DNA of 55,144 nucleotides, taken from NCBI RefSeq assembly GCF_002251755.1, contig NZ_NOXT01000122.1, positions 449 through 55,592 of the forward strand. The letters are read 5' to 3'. A program made the position numbers and the translations under genes. This DNA is from Sandarakinorhabdus cyanobacteriorum. GTDB taxonomy: Bacteria > Pseudomonadota > Alphaproteobacteria > Sphingomonadales > Sphingomonadaceae. This document shows, one piece after another, positions 49,601 to 55,144 of the stretch; position 1 is the first letter of the stretch, and each line of letters opens with the position of its first letter. The notes under the pieces were generated by a model. That model ran no database searches. It saw nothing but the letters and a program-made list of their open reading frames with translations, and was not told the origin of the DNA.

Positions 49601-51174
49601 ACTCCACCCCCGGTGTGACGCTGATCAGCCCGCCGCCGCACCACGATATCTATTCGATCGAGGATCTGGCCCAGCTCATCTATGATCTGAAGCAGATCAA
49701 CACCCGCGCCCGGGTGTGCGTGAAGCTGGTTAGCAGCGCCGGCATCGGCACGGTTGCGGCCGGCGTTGCCAAGGCCCATGCCGATACCATCCTCATCTCC
49801 GGCAATGTCGGCGGCACCGGCGCCTCCCCGCAGACCAGCATCAAATATGCCGGCACGCCGTGGGAAATGGGCCTGTCCGAAGTCAACCAGGTGCTCACGC
49901 TCAATGGCCTCAGGCACCGGGTGAAGCTGCGCGCTGATGGCGGCCTGAAGACTGGCCGCGACGTGGTGATCGCCGCCATTCTGGGTGCCGAGGAATATGG
50001 CATCGGCACCATGAGCCTGGTGGCCATGGGCTGCATCATGGTGCGCCAGTGCCATTCGAACACCTGCCCGGTGGGCGTCTGCACGCAGGACGATGCCCTG
50101 CGCCAGAAGTTCGGCGGCTCGCCGGAAAAGGTCATCAACCTGATGAGCTTCATCGCCGAAGAGGTGCGCGAGATTCTCGCCCGCCTCGGCTGCCGCAGCC
50201 TCGACGATGTGATCGGCCGCACCGAACTGCTGCGCCAGATCAACCGTGGGGCCGAGCATCTCGACGATCTCGACTTGAACCCGATCCTCGCCAAGGTCGA
50301 TGCGCCCGATGCCATGCGGCGCTGGGGCCTGGGCAACGGCCGCAACCCGGTGCCCGACAGTCTGGACGCCGAAATGATCCGCGACGCCGCCCATCTGTTC
50401 GAACGCGGCGAGAAGATGCAGTTGGCCTATACCGTGCGCAACACCCACCGCGCCGTCGGCACCCGGCTGTCGGGCGAGATCACCCGCCGGTTCGGCATGA
50501 CGGCGCTCAGCCCCGGTCACGTCCATATCCGCCTGCGCGGCTCGGCCGGCCAGTCGCTCGGCGCCTTTGCCGTGCAGGGCGTCAAGCTGGAGGTGTTCGG
50601 CGAAGCCAACGACTATGTTGGCAAGGGCCTGTCGGGCGCCACCATCGTGGTGCGGCCGATGGTGTCGAGCACGCTCGCCAGCCAGGACAATGCGATTGTC
50701 GGCAACACCGTGCTCTATGGTGCCACCTCCGGCCAGCTGTTTGCCGCCGGCCGCGCGGGCGAGCGCTTTGCCGTGCGCAATTCCGGCGCGACCGTGGTGG
50801 TGGAAGGCTGCGGCGCCAACGGCTGTGAATATATGACCGGCGGCACCGCCGTGATCCTGGGCACCACCGGGGACAATTTCGCCGCTGGCATGTCGGGCGG
50901 GATGGCCTTCGTGTTCGATGCCGATGGCGGTTTCGAACGCCGGGTGAACCGCGAATCGGTGGTGGTGCAACGGCTGGCCAGCGCCCATTGGGAAGGCGTG
51001 CTCCACGGTCTGATCGAAGCGCATGTGGCGGAAACCGGTTCGAAATGGGCCGCCGGCCTGCTCGCCGAGTGGGACCGCACTCGCGAGCGCTTCTGGCAGG
51101 TGTGCCCGAAGGAGATGATCAGCCGCCTCGCCCACCCGCTCAGCGACGAGAGCAGCGCCATCGCGGCGGAGTGA
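46624..51174 (+). CDS. gltB: Glutamate synthase large subunit GltB
   Basis: A 1516-residue enzyme converting 2-oxoglutarate and glutamine to two glutamates. The class II amidotransferase domain begins at Cys32 ('ELEGDACGVGLVAATDGRPQ'), so a 31-residue propeptide must be removed. Next come the central domain and the FMN/2-oxoglutarate synthase domain with 'GEGGEDRSRF', 'AKPGEGGQLPG' and 'LISPPPHHDIYSIEDLAQLI'. The 3Fe-4S loop is 'MGCIMVRQCHSNTCPVGVCT'. The C-terminal GXGXG beta-helix shows 'GKGLSGATIVV' and 'GCGANGCEYMTGG'. Full length. It is preceded by GGGAGC ten bases upstream and followed by a hairpin-bearing gap. Confidence 0.96.
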   Translation: MTTLPVFTASAEERARIAEIGMYRPELEGDACGVGLVAATDGRPQRRVVTAAIDALKAVWHRGAVDADGKTGDGAGILVEIPVDFFHEHIERHGQKPVAGLLAVGQVFLPRTDLGAQEACRTIVESEIIGFGYKVYGWRQVPVDISCIGDKAMQSRPEIEQIMIAGPRPNGDDAKEQFEKDLFLIRRRIEKKVIEAQIQGFYFCSLSCRTLIYKGLFLAESLSVFYPDLNDERFVSRFAIYHQRYSTNTFPQWWLAQPFRCLAHNGEINTIRGNTNWMKSHEIKMAASAFGEHSEDIKPLIPAGASDTAALDAVFEAFVRSGRDAPTAKLMLIPQAWQQDPTLDPATRAMYAFFASLMEPWDGPAALAMTDGRWVVAGLDRNALRPMRYCLTRDGLLITGSEAGMVVVPEADVAKKGALGPGEMIAVDLDAAPSRFYSDAEIKAKVAGAQDYAALVAGFTNFEDLPGRASPEPGPAFARDELRRRQIAAGQTLEDMELILAPMVEDAKEAVGSMGDDAPLAVISENARNLSHFFRQNFSQVTNPPIDSLRETRVMSLKTRFSNLTNILDDEATQAGVMVMDSPVLTNRDWDVLKGHFGRQVAEIDCTFDINGGPAALRAAIARIRAEAETAVRQGKTQLFLTDEHQSAQKAGIAMILATAGVHTHLVRKGLRTYVSINVRSAEALDTHYFAVLIGVGATTVNAYLAQEAIADRHARGLFGSMSLSDCVARYKKAVDDGLLKIMAKMGIAVISSYRGGYNFEAVGLSRALVNDFFPGMPAKISGEGFESLFINAQLRHDKAWDEDVIALPVGGLYRWRAGGEAHAWSAQLIHLLQTAVSRDSYSDYQKFSRGVQALPPISLRDLLDFVPGTKPVPIESVESVTEIRKRFVTPGMSLGALSPEAHETLAIAMNRIGAKAVSGEGGEDRSRFTPYANGDNANSVIKQIASGRFGVTAEYLNACEEIEIKVAQGAKPGEGGQLPGFKVTELIARLRHSTPGVTLISPPPHHDIYSIEDLAQLIYDLKQINTRARVCVKLVSSAGIGTVAAGVAKAHADTILISGNVGGTGASPQTSIKYAGTPWEMGLSEVNQVLTLNGLRHRVKLRADGGLKTGRDVVIAAILGAEEYGIGTMSLVAMGCIMVRQCHSNTCPVGVCTQDDALRQKFGGSPEKVINLMSFIAEEVREILARLGCRSLDDVIGRTELLRQINRGAEHLDDLDLNPILAKVDAPDAMRRWGLGNGRNPVPDSLDAEMIRDAAHLFERGEKMQLAYTVRNTHRAVGTRLSGEITRRFGMTALSPGHVHIRLRGSAGQSLGAFAVQGVKLEVFGEANDYVGKGLSGATIVVRPMVSSTLASQDNAIVGNTVLYGATSGQLFAAGRAGERFAVRNSGATVVVEGCGANGCEYMTGGTAVILGTTGDNFAAGMSGGMAFVFDADGGFERRVNRESVVVQRLASAHWEGVLHGLIEAHVAETGSKWAAGLLAEWDRTRERFWQVCPKEMISRLAHPLSDESSAIAAE

Positions 51175-51190
51175 GGCCGGCTCTTGAAAT

Positions 51191-51235
51191 CGGGTCCTTC
51201 ACTGCCATATATTTGTAAGACAGTTGAAGGACCCG
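51191..51235 (+). promoter_or_regulatory. Hairpin masking the ribosome site of the small Pro/Ala-rich gene
   Basis: CGGGTCCTTC (51191-51200) and GAAGGACCCG (51226-51235) are perfectly complementary over 10 bp. Three further pairs CTG/CAG continue inward after a bulge. The downstream arm contains GAAGGA, the Shine-Dalgarno for the ATG at 51239. The loop holds CATATATTTG, which could also be a -10 element. It may be a translational switch or thermosensor, or a terminator-like stem for gltB. Confidence 0.55.
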
Positions 51236-51238
51236 ACG

Positions 51239-51598
51239 ATGGCCAAGAGCAATGATCCGCTGATCGAGAGCCTGATGCAGCTGGCGGTGACCGCCGCCCC
51301 GCTGATCCGAAAGGCGCGCGAAAGCGGCATTTTCCGCACCGAAACGGTGGTGGAAGCCGAAGTGGTGAAGCCCGAGGCCCCAAAGCCGCCGGAACCGCCG
51401 AAAGCCGAAGCCGCGCCGGTGGCCCCAGAGCCGCCGCCCGCCTCGGCCGCGCCCGATCCTTCGGTTGCGGCGATGCAGGACATCATCGTGCGCCAGGCCC
51501 TGCGCATCAACGAGCTGGAAGCCGAAGTGGCCGCGCTGAAGGCCAAGGCGGCCAAACCGGCGAAGCCCAAGGCCAAACCGCGCGCCGCCAAGGCCTGA
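51239..51598 (+). CDS. Small Pro/Ala/Lys-rich protein with coiled-coil segment, unknown function
   Basis: A 119-residue protein in three parts. A helical N-terminus 'DPLIESLMQLAVTAAPLIRK' is followed by a Pro/Glu/Ala-rich spacer (about 42-78, 'PEAPKPPEPPKAEAAPVAPE'). A heptad-like helix 'AMQDIIVRQALRINELEAEV' 'AALKAKA' comes next, with a Lys/Ala/Pro tail. No family is recognised. The basic tail could bind nucleic acid or membrane lipids. GAAGGA precedes the ATG but lies in a perfect hairpin arm, so expression is likely controlled at translation. It is followed directly by a large palindromic intergenic repeat. Confidence 0.7.
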   Translation: MAKSNDPLIESLMQLAVTAAPLIRKARESGIFRTETVVEAEVVKPEAPKPPEPPKAEAAPVAPEPPPASAAPDPSVAAMQDIIVRQALRINELEAEVAALKAKAAKPAKPKAKPRAAKA

Positions 51599-51600
51599 AC

Positions 51601-51712
51601 ATCCTCCCCCTGTGGGGGAGGTGGCAGCCGCAGGCTGACGGAGGGGGCCGCCAAACGCGGTCGCGCCAGTCCCCTCCGCCCTGCGGGCACCTCCCCCAGC
51701 GGGGGGAGGATC
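51601..51712. repeat. Large palindromic intergenic repeat (REP-like)
   Basis: The left part (ATCCTCCCCCTGTGGGGGAG then GTGGCAGCCGCAGGCTGACG and GAGGGG) is matched by the complement of the right part (CCCCTCCGCCCTGCGGGCAC then CTCCCCCAGCGGGGGGAGGA). It forms an imperfect hairpin over about 112 bases with nested short stems. Such 'CCTCCCCC...GGGGGAGG' palindromes recur between genes in sphingomonad-type genomes. It lies between convergent genes and may act as a bidirectional terminator. Confidence 0.75.
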
Positions 51713-51716
51713 TACG

Positions 51717-52016
51717 TCACCCCTTCTTGAACAGCACCTTGCCGCGCTGCTCGACATAGAGCTTCTCGAACGTCGCCGGATCGAAATAGGCCTCAACCCG
51801 GCCCGTCTCCGGCATCACGCCATAGACTTCATAGCAGCCGCCATCGACCTTGGCCTTCGCCACCGTCCAGCCCTGCTTGGTCAGCTCGGCCTTCAGCGCC
51901 TCGATCGGCTTCATGTCGGCCGGCTTGACGTTGCATTTCAGCTTGCCGGTGGCGAGCGCCGGGCCCGCCATCACCGCAGCCGCCACGGCCGCCATCATCA
52001 TCACGCGCATGTTCAT
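51717..52016 (-). CDS. Exported PepSY-domain protein
   Basis: A 99-residue protein with a signal peptide (MNMRVMMMAAVAAAVMAGPA) and one PepSY-like domain: 'ALKAELTKQGWTVAKAKVDG' then 'GCYEVYGVMPETGRVEAYFD' and 'PATFEKLY'. PepSY domains act as inhibitors or sensors outside the cytoplasmic membrane. It overlaps the upstream MsrQ-like gene by ATGA, so it is probably an accessory of that haem membrane protein. Two cysteines (in 'LKCNVK' and 'GGCYEVYG') could form a disulfide. Confidence 0.85.
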   Translation of the reverse strand: MNMRVMMMAAVAAAVMAGPALATGKLKCNVKPADMKPIEALKAELTKQGWTVAKAKVDGGCYEVYGVMPETGRVEAYFDPATFEKLYVEQRGKVLFKKG

Positions 52017-52594
52017 GCCTTTCTGCTTGCAGGAAAAAATCGCACCAGTTGCAGCCCGCCAACCACGCCGGCCACGGCCATCGCCAGGCTGAACGCATCG
52101 TGCACCACCGCCATATGGGCCAGCGCCAGCACCGCCGCCGGCAGGGCCAGGCGCTGCACCGGCTTCCACGCCCGTTTCAGCACCCGCATCGCCGCATCAC
52201 TGCTGGCCAGCGCCGGCAACAGCATCAGCGCCAGCGCCGCCCAGCCGGTGAGGATACCGGGCGTGAAGGCTTCATCGGCAATCAATGCCCATTCGCCGCC
52301 CGCTTCGGCAAAGCCGCGCATCGCCAGCACATAAAGCCACAGATGCACGCCGCTGGCGCCAAAGGCCGCCAGACCGATGCCGCGCCGCAGCCACAACAGT
52401 CGCGCCAGTGGCCGCCACATCCGGGCCAGCGGCGTCATCACCACGGCAATCGCCAGCCAGGCCATCGCCCAGTTGCCGCTGGCCGCCACCAGCGCATCCA
52501 CATCGGCATCCGGTGCCGCCGCCTGCCACCACAAGCCAGCCAGCGGCGCCATCAGCACCGCCCACAGGGCCAACAAGGCAAGTCGCCGGGTCAT
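52013..52594 (-). CDS. MsrQ/ferric-reductase-like haem membrane protein
   Basis: A 193-residue membrane protein with six predicted helices, matching the YedZ/MsrQ ferric-reductase-like domain. 'SGNWAMAWLAIAVVMTPLAR', 'RRGIGLAAFGASGVHLWLYV' and 'LALAHMAVVHDAFSLAMAVA' carry likely haem-ligand histidines. MsrQ passes electrons from quinols to the periplasmic methionine sulfoxide reductase MsrP; msrP is not in the window. The partner encoded here is instead a PepSY protein, a pairing also seen for cytochrome-type PepSY reductases. Start 52594 (MTRRLALL) is preferred; the longer frame lacks a ribosome site. Confidence 0.8.
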   Translation of the reverse strand: MTRRLALLALWAVLMAPLAGLWWQAAAPDADVDALVAASGNWAMAWLAIAVVMTPLARMWRPLARLLWLRRGIGLAAFGASGVHLWLYVLAMRGFAEAGGEWALIADEAFTPGILTGWAALALMLLPALASSDAAMRVLKRAWKPVQRLALPAAVLALAHMAVVHDAFSLAMAVAGVVGGLQLVRFFPASRKA

Positions 52595-52690
52595 CGCCCA
52601 AGGCCTAGAGTTGTTGCGAACGATTTGCAACAGGCGCGTGGATGCACCCGCCTCTTTCCAAGCCGGCAAACATGATTATGACAGGATGAA

Positions 52691-53371
52691 ATGTGGCGAC
52701 TTTACCATTTCACCCTCTGTCCGTTCAGCCGCAAGGTGCGCTTTGCCCTGGCGGTGAAGGGCGTCACCCACGAGCTGGTGCAGGAACGTCCGTGGGAAAA
52801 ACGCCCTGAATTCACCGCGATGAACCCGGCCGGGCAAACCCCGGTGATGCGGCGCAGCGATCTGGGCGGCACCGATCTGATCCTGTGCGATTCGGTCGCC
52901 ATCACCGAACATTTCGAAGAAGCGCTGGAACGCACCCCGCTGCTTGGCGCCACACCCGAAGCCCGCGCCGAAACCCGCCGGCTGGTCGCCTGGTTTGATC
53001 AGAAATTCTATGCCGAAGTGAACGCGCCGCTGCTGGCCGAACGCATGTACAAGCGCGCCGTGCTGAAGGGCGCGCCGGATGGCGGCATGATCCGTCAGGC
53101 CGGGCGGATGGCCGACATGCACCTGGATTATATCGATTTCCTGCTGGAACGCCGCGCCTGGATCAGCGGCGGCCAGTTCGGCCTCGCCGATATCGCCGCC
53201 GCCGCGCATCTTTCGGTCGCCGATTATCTCGCCGGCCTGGAATGGGATGGCCATGAACCGGCCAAAACCTGGTACAGCGCCATCAAATCCCGCCCCACCT
53301 TCCGGCCGCTGCTGGCCGAACGGCTGGAAGGCCTGCCCCCGCCCCCGCATTACGACAAGCTCGACTTCTGA
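52691..53371 (+). CDS. Glutathione S-transferase family protein
   Basis: A 226-residue GST. The N-terminal thioredoxin-like domain has 'YHFTLCPFSRKVRFALAVKG' (Cys10/Ser13 active-site region), 'MNPAGQTPVMRRSD' (cis-Pro) and 'CDSVAITEHFEE' (Ser for glutathione gamma-Glu). The C-terminal helical domain has 'GGQFGLADIAAAAHLSVADY'. It likely conjugates or reduces small electrophiles in the cytoplasm. Starts at 52691, 96 bases from the divergent MsrQ-like gene. A dispersed palindrome follows its stop. Confidence 0.92.
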   Translation: MWRLYHFTLCPFSRKVRFALAVKGVTHELVQERPWEKRPEFTAMNPAGQTPVMRRSDLGGTDLILCDSVAITEHFEEALERTPLLGATPEARAETRRLVAWFDQKFYAEVNAPLLAERMYKRAVLKGAPDGGMIRQAGRMADMHLDYIDFLLERRAWISGGQFGLADIAAAAHLSVADYLAGLEWDGHEPAKTWYSAIKSRPTFRPLLAERLEGLPPPPHYDKLDF

Positions 53372-53378
53372 TCTGTTG

Positions 53379-53436
53379 ATGCCGGGCCTGTCGAGGCACG
53401 CTCCAGGCGCGGTGCGTGCCTCGACAGGCTCGGCAT
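53379..53436. repeat. Dispersed palindrome with CCTCGACAGGC arms
   Basis: The left arm (53379-53400, ATGCCGGGCCTGTCGAGGCA then CG) pairs with the right arm (53415-53436, CGTGCCTCGACAGGCTCGGC then AT) at 21 of 22 positions around a 14-base loop. It is followed by GAGCGG. This 'TCGACAGGCTCxGCATGAGCGG' type is a well-known dispersed intergenic repeat of sphingomonads. Function unknown; may end transcription. Confidence 0.8.
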
Positions 53437-53532
53437 GAGCGGTTGGGGTTTGCCCGGCAAAAGCCGGTGATTGGTTGACGGCCGGGCCCACAACCGCCAA
53501 GTCTCAAAAAAACGCCTTTGGGGAGAGGCCCT

Positions 53533-54753
53533 TTGCCCGTCGATGCCGAAGCCCGCGCCCGCCGGCTGCTGATCGCGTTGCTGTTCGTCGGCACTGCGCT
53601 GAACTATGTCGACCGGCAGGTGCTGGCGCTGCTGAAGCCCACGCTGGAAGCCGAATTCGGCTGGAGCGATCAGGAATTCGCCCACCTCGGCAGCGTGTTC
53701 CAGCTCTCCGCTGCCTTCGCCCTGCTCGCCGTCGGCTGGTTTGTTGACCGTTTTGGCGTGCGCCTTGCCTATGGCATCGCCGTCGCGGTGTGGAGCGCGG
53801 CCGGCATGGCCCACGCCGCCGCCGCGAACGTGAGCCAGTTTGTCGTCGCCCGCTCCGTGCTGGCGGTGGCGGAAAGCGTCAACACCCCCGCCGCGGTTAA
53901 GGCCGCCGCCACCTATCTGCCGCTCACCCAGCGCAGCTTCGGCCTTGGCATGGTCAACACCGCGCCCAACATCGGCGCCATCCTCACCCCGCTGCTGATC
54001 CCGCCACTCGCCCTCGCCTTCGGCTGGAAGGCCGCCTTCCTCGTCACCGGCGCCCTCGGCTTCGTCTGGCTCGCGCTGTGGATCGGCGGCACCCGCCGCC
54101 TCGCCCCCGTCGGCGTCGCCAAAAAGGCCGCACTCGACGGCAATTGGGCGCAGCTTCTGTCCGACCGGCGCACCTGGACGGTGGTCGGCGCCAAGGCGCT
54201 CACCGATTGTGTCTGGTGGTTCGTCCTCTTCTGGTCCACCGATTTCCTGGTGAAAACCTTCGGCCTCACCCAAGCCGAAGTCGGCCTGCCCAGCGCCCTC
54301 ATCTTCGCCCTCGCCGCCGTCGGCGCCTTCAGCTGCGGGCTGCTGTTCCCCGCCCTCCTGAAACGCGGCATGAGCATCAACAAGGCCCGCAAAACCAGCA
54401 TGGCCCTCTATGCCGTGCTCATCCTGCCCATCCCGCTCGCCCTCCAGGCCCCCAGCGCCATGGCCGCCGCCCTCATCATCGGCCTCGCCCTGCTCGCGCA
54501 CCAGGGCTTTTCCACCAACATCTTCGGGCTGGCCGCCGACACCGTCCCCCCCGCCCGCGTCGCCAGCGTGATGGCCCTGGGCGGCGTCGCCGGCAACCTC
54601 ACCGGCACCGGCATCATCGAACTCACCGGCTGGTGCCTGACGAACGGGGTGGGTTACTGGCCGATGTTTGCTATTGCAGCAGGCGCGTATCTGACGGCGC
54701 TGGCGTTCATCCATGTGATGCAACCGGTCATCCGCGCGGCGGACGAGGGGTAA
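53533..54753 (+). CDS. MFS transporter (ACS/ExuT-like anion symporter family)
   Basis: A 406-residue transporter with 12 predicted helices. The start region 'LLIALLFVGTALNYVDRQVL' and 'VGWFVDRFGVRLAYGIAVAV' (MFS motif A, 'G-x-x-x-DRFG') fit the anion:cation symporter group that imports hexuronates and other organic acids. 'RSVLAVAESVNTPAAVKAAA' and 'FSTNIFGLAADTVPPARVAS' are also typical. The start is TTG at 53533 with GGAGAGG upstream; no ATG is available before helix 1. No catabolic gene is next to it. The substrate is therefore unknown. Confidence 0.88.
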   Translation: MPVDAEARARRLLIALLFVGTALNYVDRQVLALLKPTLEAEFGWSDQEFAHLGSVFQLSAAFALLAVGWFVDRFGVRLAYGIAVAVWSAAGMAHAAAANVSQFVVARSVLAVAESVNTPAAVKAAATYLPLTQRSFGLGMVNTAPNIGAILTPLLIPPLALAFGWKAAFLVTGALGFVWLALWIGGTRRLAPVGVAKKAALDGNWAQLLSDRRTWTVVGAKALTDCVWWFVLFWSTDFLVKTFGLTQAEVGLPSALIFALAAVGAFSCGLLFPALLKRGMSINKARKTSMALYAVLILPIPLALQAPSAMAAALIIGLALLAHQGFSTNIFGLAADTVPPARVASVMALGGVAGNLTGTGIIELTGWCLTNGVGYWPMFAIAAGAYLTALAFIHVMQPVIRAADEG

Positions 54754-54760
54754 GGCAAGA

Positions 54761-54799
54761 GGGCCTCCGGCGGGCAGGGTCGCAGACCCTGCACCCGTC
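54761..54799. repeat. Short palindromic element after the MFS gene
   Basis: GCAGGGT (54774-54780) and ACCCTGC (54786-54792) form a 7-bp stem with a 5-base loop, within GGGCCTCCGGCGGGCAGGGT...ACCCTGCACCC. It lies eight bases beyond the transporter stop and may serve as terminator. 'CCTCCGGCGGGCAGGG' elements recur between genes in related genomes. Confidence 0.5.
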
Positions 54800-54920
54800 A
54801 GTCTTTACGCCGCCCTTCCTGCACACGTCGCTCCGGACTCGATCCGGGTCCCGCCTCCCAATCGCTACCTCCCTGCCTTCGAATAGAGGAATTGTTAACG
54901 CTTTCCCGGATTTTGAGATG

Positions 54921-55144
54921 TCAGTTTTTCCTCGCGGCTTTCAACTGTGCCAAGATCGCAAGGGCTTGGGGAGGAATGGTCGTGTCTCCAATTGCGCGCT
55001 TGATAAGAACGATTTGATGTTCGGATTCGGCGCCAACGTTAAGCAGAGCATCATAGGCCTTGCAACCAAGCGCTACGATTCTTGAGGGTGCCAAAGCACG
55101 GACCTGACCCGCCTTATTCATGAGCCTTCCTGTCAGGGCGTTGC
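54921..55144 (-). CDS. Hypothetical protein, partial at the right edge
   Basis: A minus-strand frame enters from beyond the window and ends at 54921. The visible 74 residues include 'GQVRALAPSRIVALGCKAYD' and 'ALLNVGAESEHQIVLIKRAI', then 'LAILAQLKAARKN'. 'P-x-R-I-V-A-L-G-x-x-A-Y-D-A-L' is reminiscent of the strand-helix seen in uracil-DNA-glycosylase-fold proteins, but that is not secure. Codon use is less GC-biased than in neighbours (AAT, ATA, AAA), which may point to foreign origin. An internal ATG at 55121 could be the start. Confidence 0.5.
   Translation of the reverse strand, partial: NALTGRLMNKAGQVRALAPSRIVALGCKAYDALLNVGAESEHQIVLIKRAIGDTTIPPQALAILAQLKAARKN

Noticed and set aside
46339-51135. 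Very long antisense frames (808 and 780 codons) opposite gltB
   Set aside because: GltB is unambiguous on the plus strand. High GC makes stop codons rare on the opposite strand.

Overview
The window looks like chromosomal DNA of a GC-rich alphaproteobacterium, most probably a member of the Sphingomonadales. The reasons are the uniformly high GC, encoded tRNA CCA ends, a large TonB-dependent receptor feeding a catabolic cluster, the cobS/cobT pair, J-domain/bolA neighbours, and dispersed palindromes of a kind I associate with sphingomonad intergenic regions. Family or genus cannot be fixed from sequence reading alone.

Layout. 1-400: the last codons of a probable site-specific recombinase next to tRNA-Leu(GAG), a likely integration point. 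495-2086: an acyl-CoA dehydrogenase and a decayed gene remnant. 2087-6881: a TetR regulator divergent from a three-gene EmrA/EmrB/outer-membrane-factor tripartite efflux operon, with two operator-like palindromes between them. 6888-17787: a stress island built around two divergent bufferin (copper-binding RiPP) operons. It holds a SigF-type ECF sigma factor, a LysR regulator, two peroxiredoxin-like paralogues, an NDH-2/YeeE-like operon, bufA2-bufB2-bufC2 on the minus strand, and bufA1-bufB1-bufC1-bufD plus an exported metallo-beta-lactamase-fold protein on the plus strand. Three promoters of the form GTAAC(C/G)-N16-CGAA/CGGA stand before the two bufferin operons and the NDH-2 operon. This is the SigF-type promoter signature, so the island reads as one regulon.

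17790-29522: a small membrane protein, a LysR remnant, and then a catabolic regulon. It comprises a TonB receptor, a GntR/FCD regulator, an N-carbamoylsarcosine-amidase-like hydrolase, an HMG-CoA-lyase-like enzyme, hydantoinase/oxoprolinase subunits A and B, an unannotated 48-codon membrane microprotein, an exported SRPBCC protein and a CaiB-type CoA-transferase. TTGTATACAA palindromes lie in front of the TonB receptor and in the divergent hydrolase/lyase promoter and are the likely GntR operators. The enzyme set suggests uptake and ATP-dependent opening of a cyclic amide, imide or hydantoin-like compound, followed by CoA-dependent cleavage; the substrate is unknown.

29515-40936: housekeeping and accessory genes: a GDT1 cation exporter, an exported retropepsin-like protease, a CHASE2 cyclase with a FecR-like exported partner, a Tat-exported sulfatase, cobT and cobS with a VapBC-type toxin-antitoxin pair wedged between them, a J-domain protein, BolA and an exported M14-like hydrolase. 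40971-45958: tRNA-Thr, an exported alpha/beta hydrolase, tRNA-Leu(CAG), an NDUFA9-like SDR, UppP and GltD. 45984-55144: an exported DUF2059 protein between gltD and gltB, GltB, a small Pro/Ala-rich protein under an RBS-masking hairpin, an MsrQ-like/PepSY pair, a glutathione S-transferase, an MFS transporter, and a partial gene running off the right end.

Genes are packed tightly: many tandem pairs overlap by ATGA, GTGA or TGATG, and many convergent pairs overlap at their 3' ends. Long antisense ORFs are GC-rich shadows and were left out.
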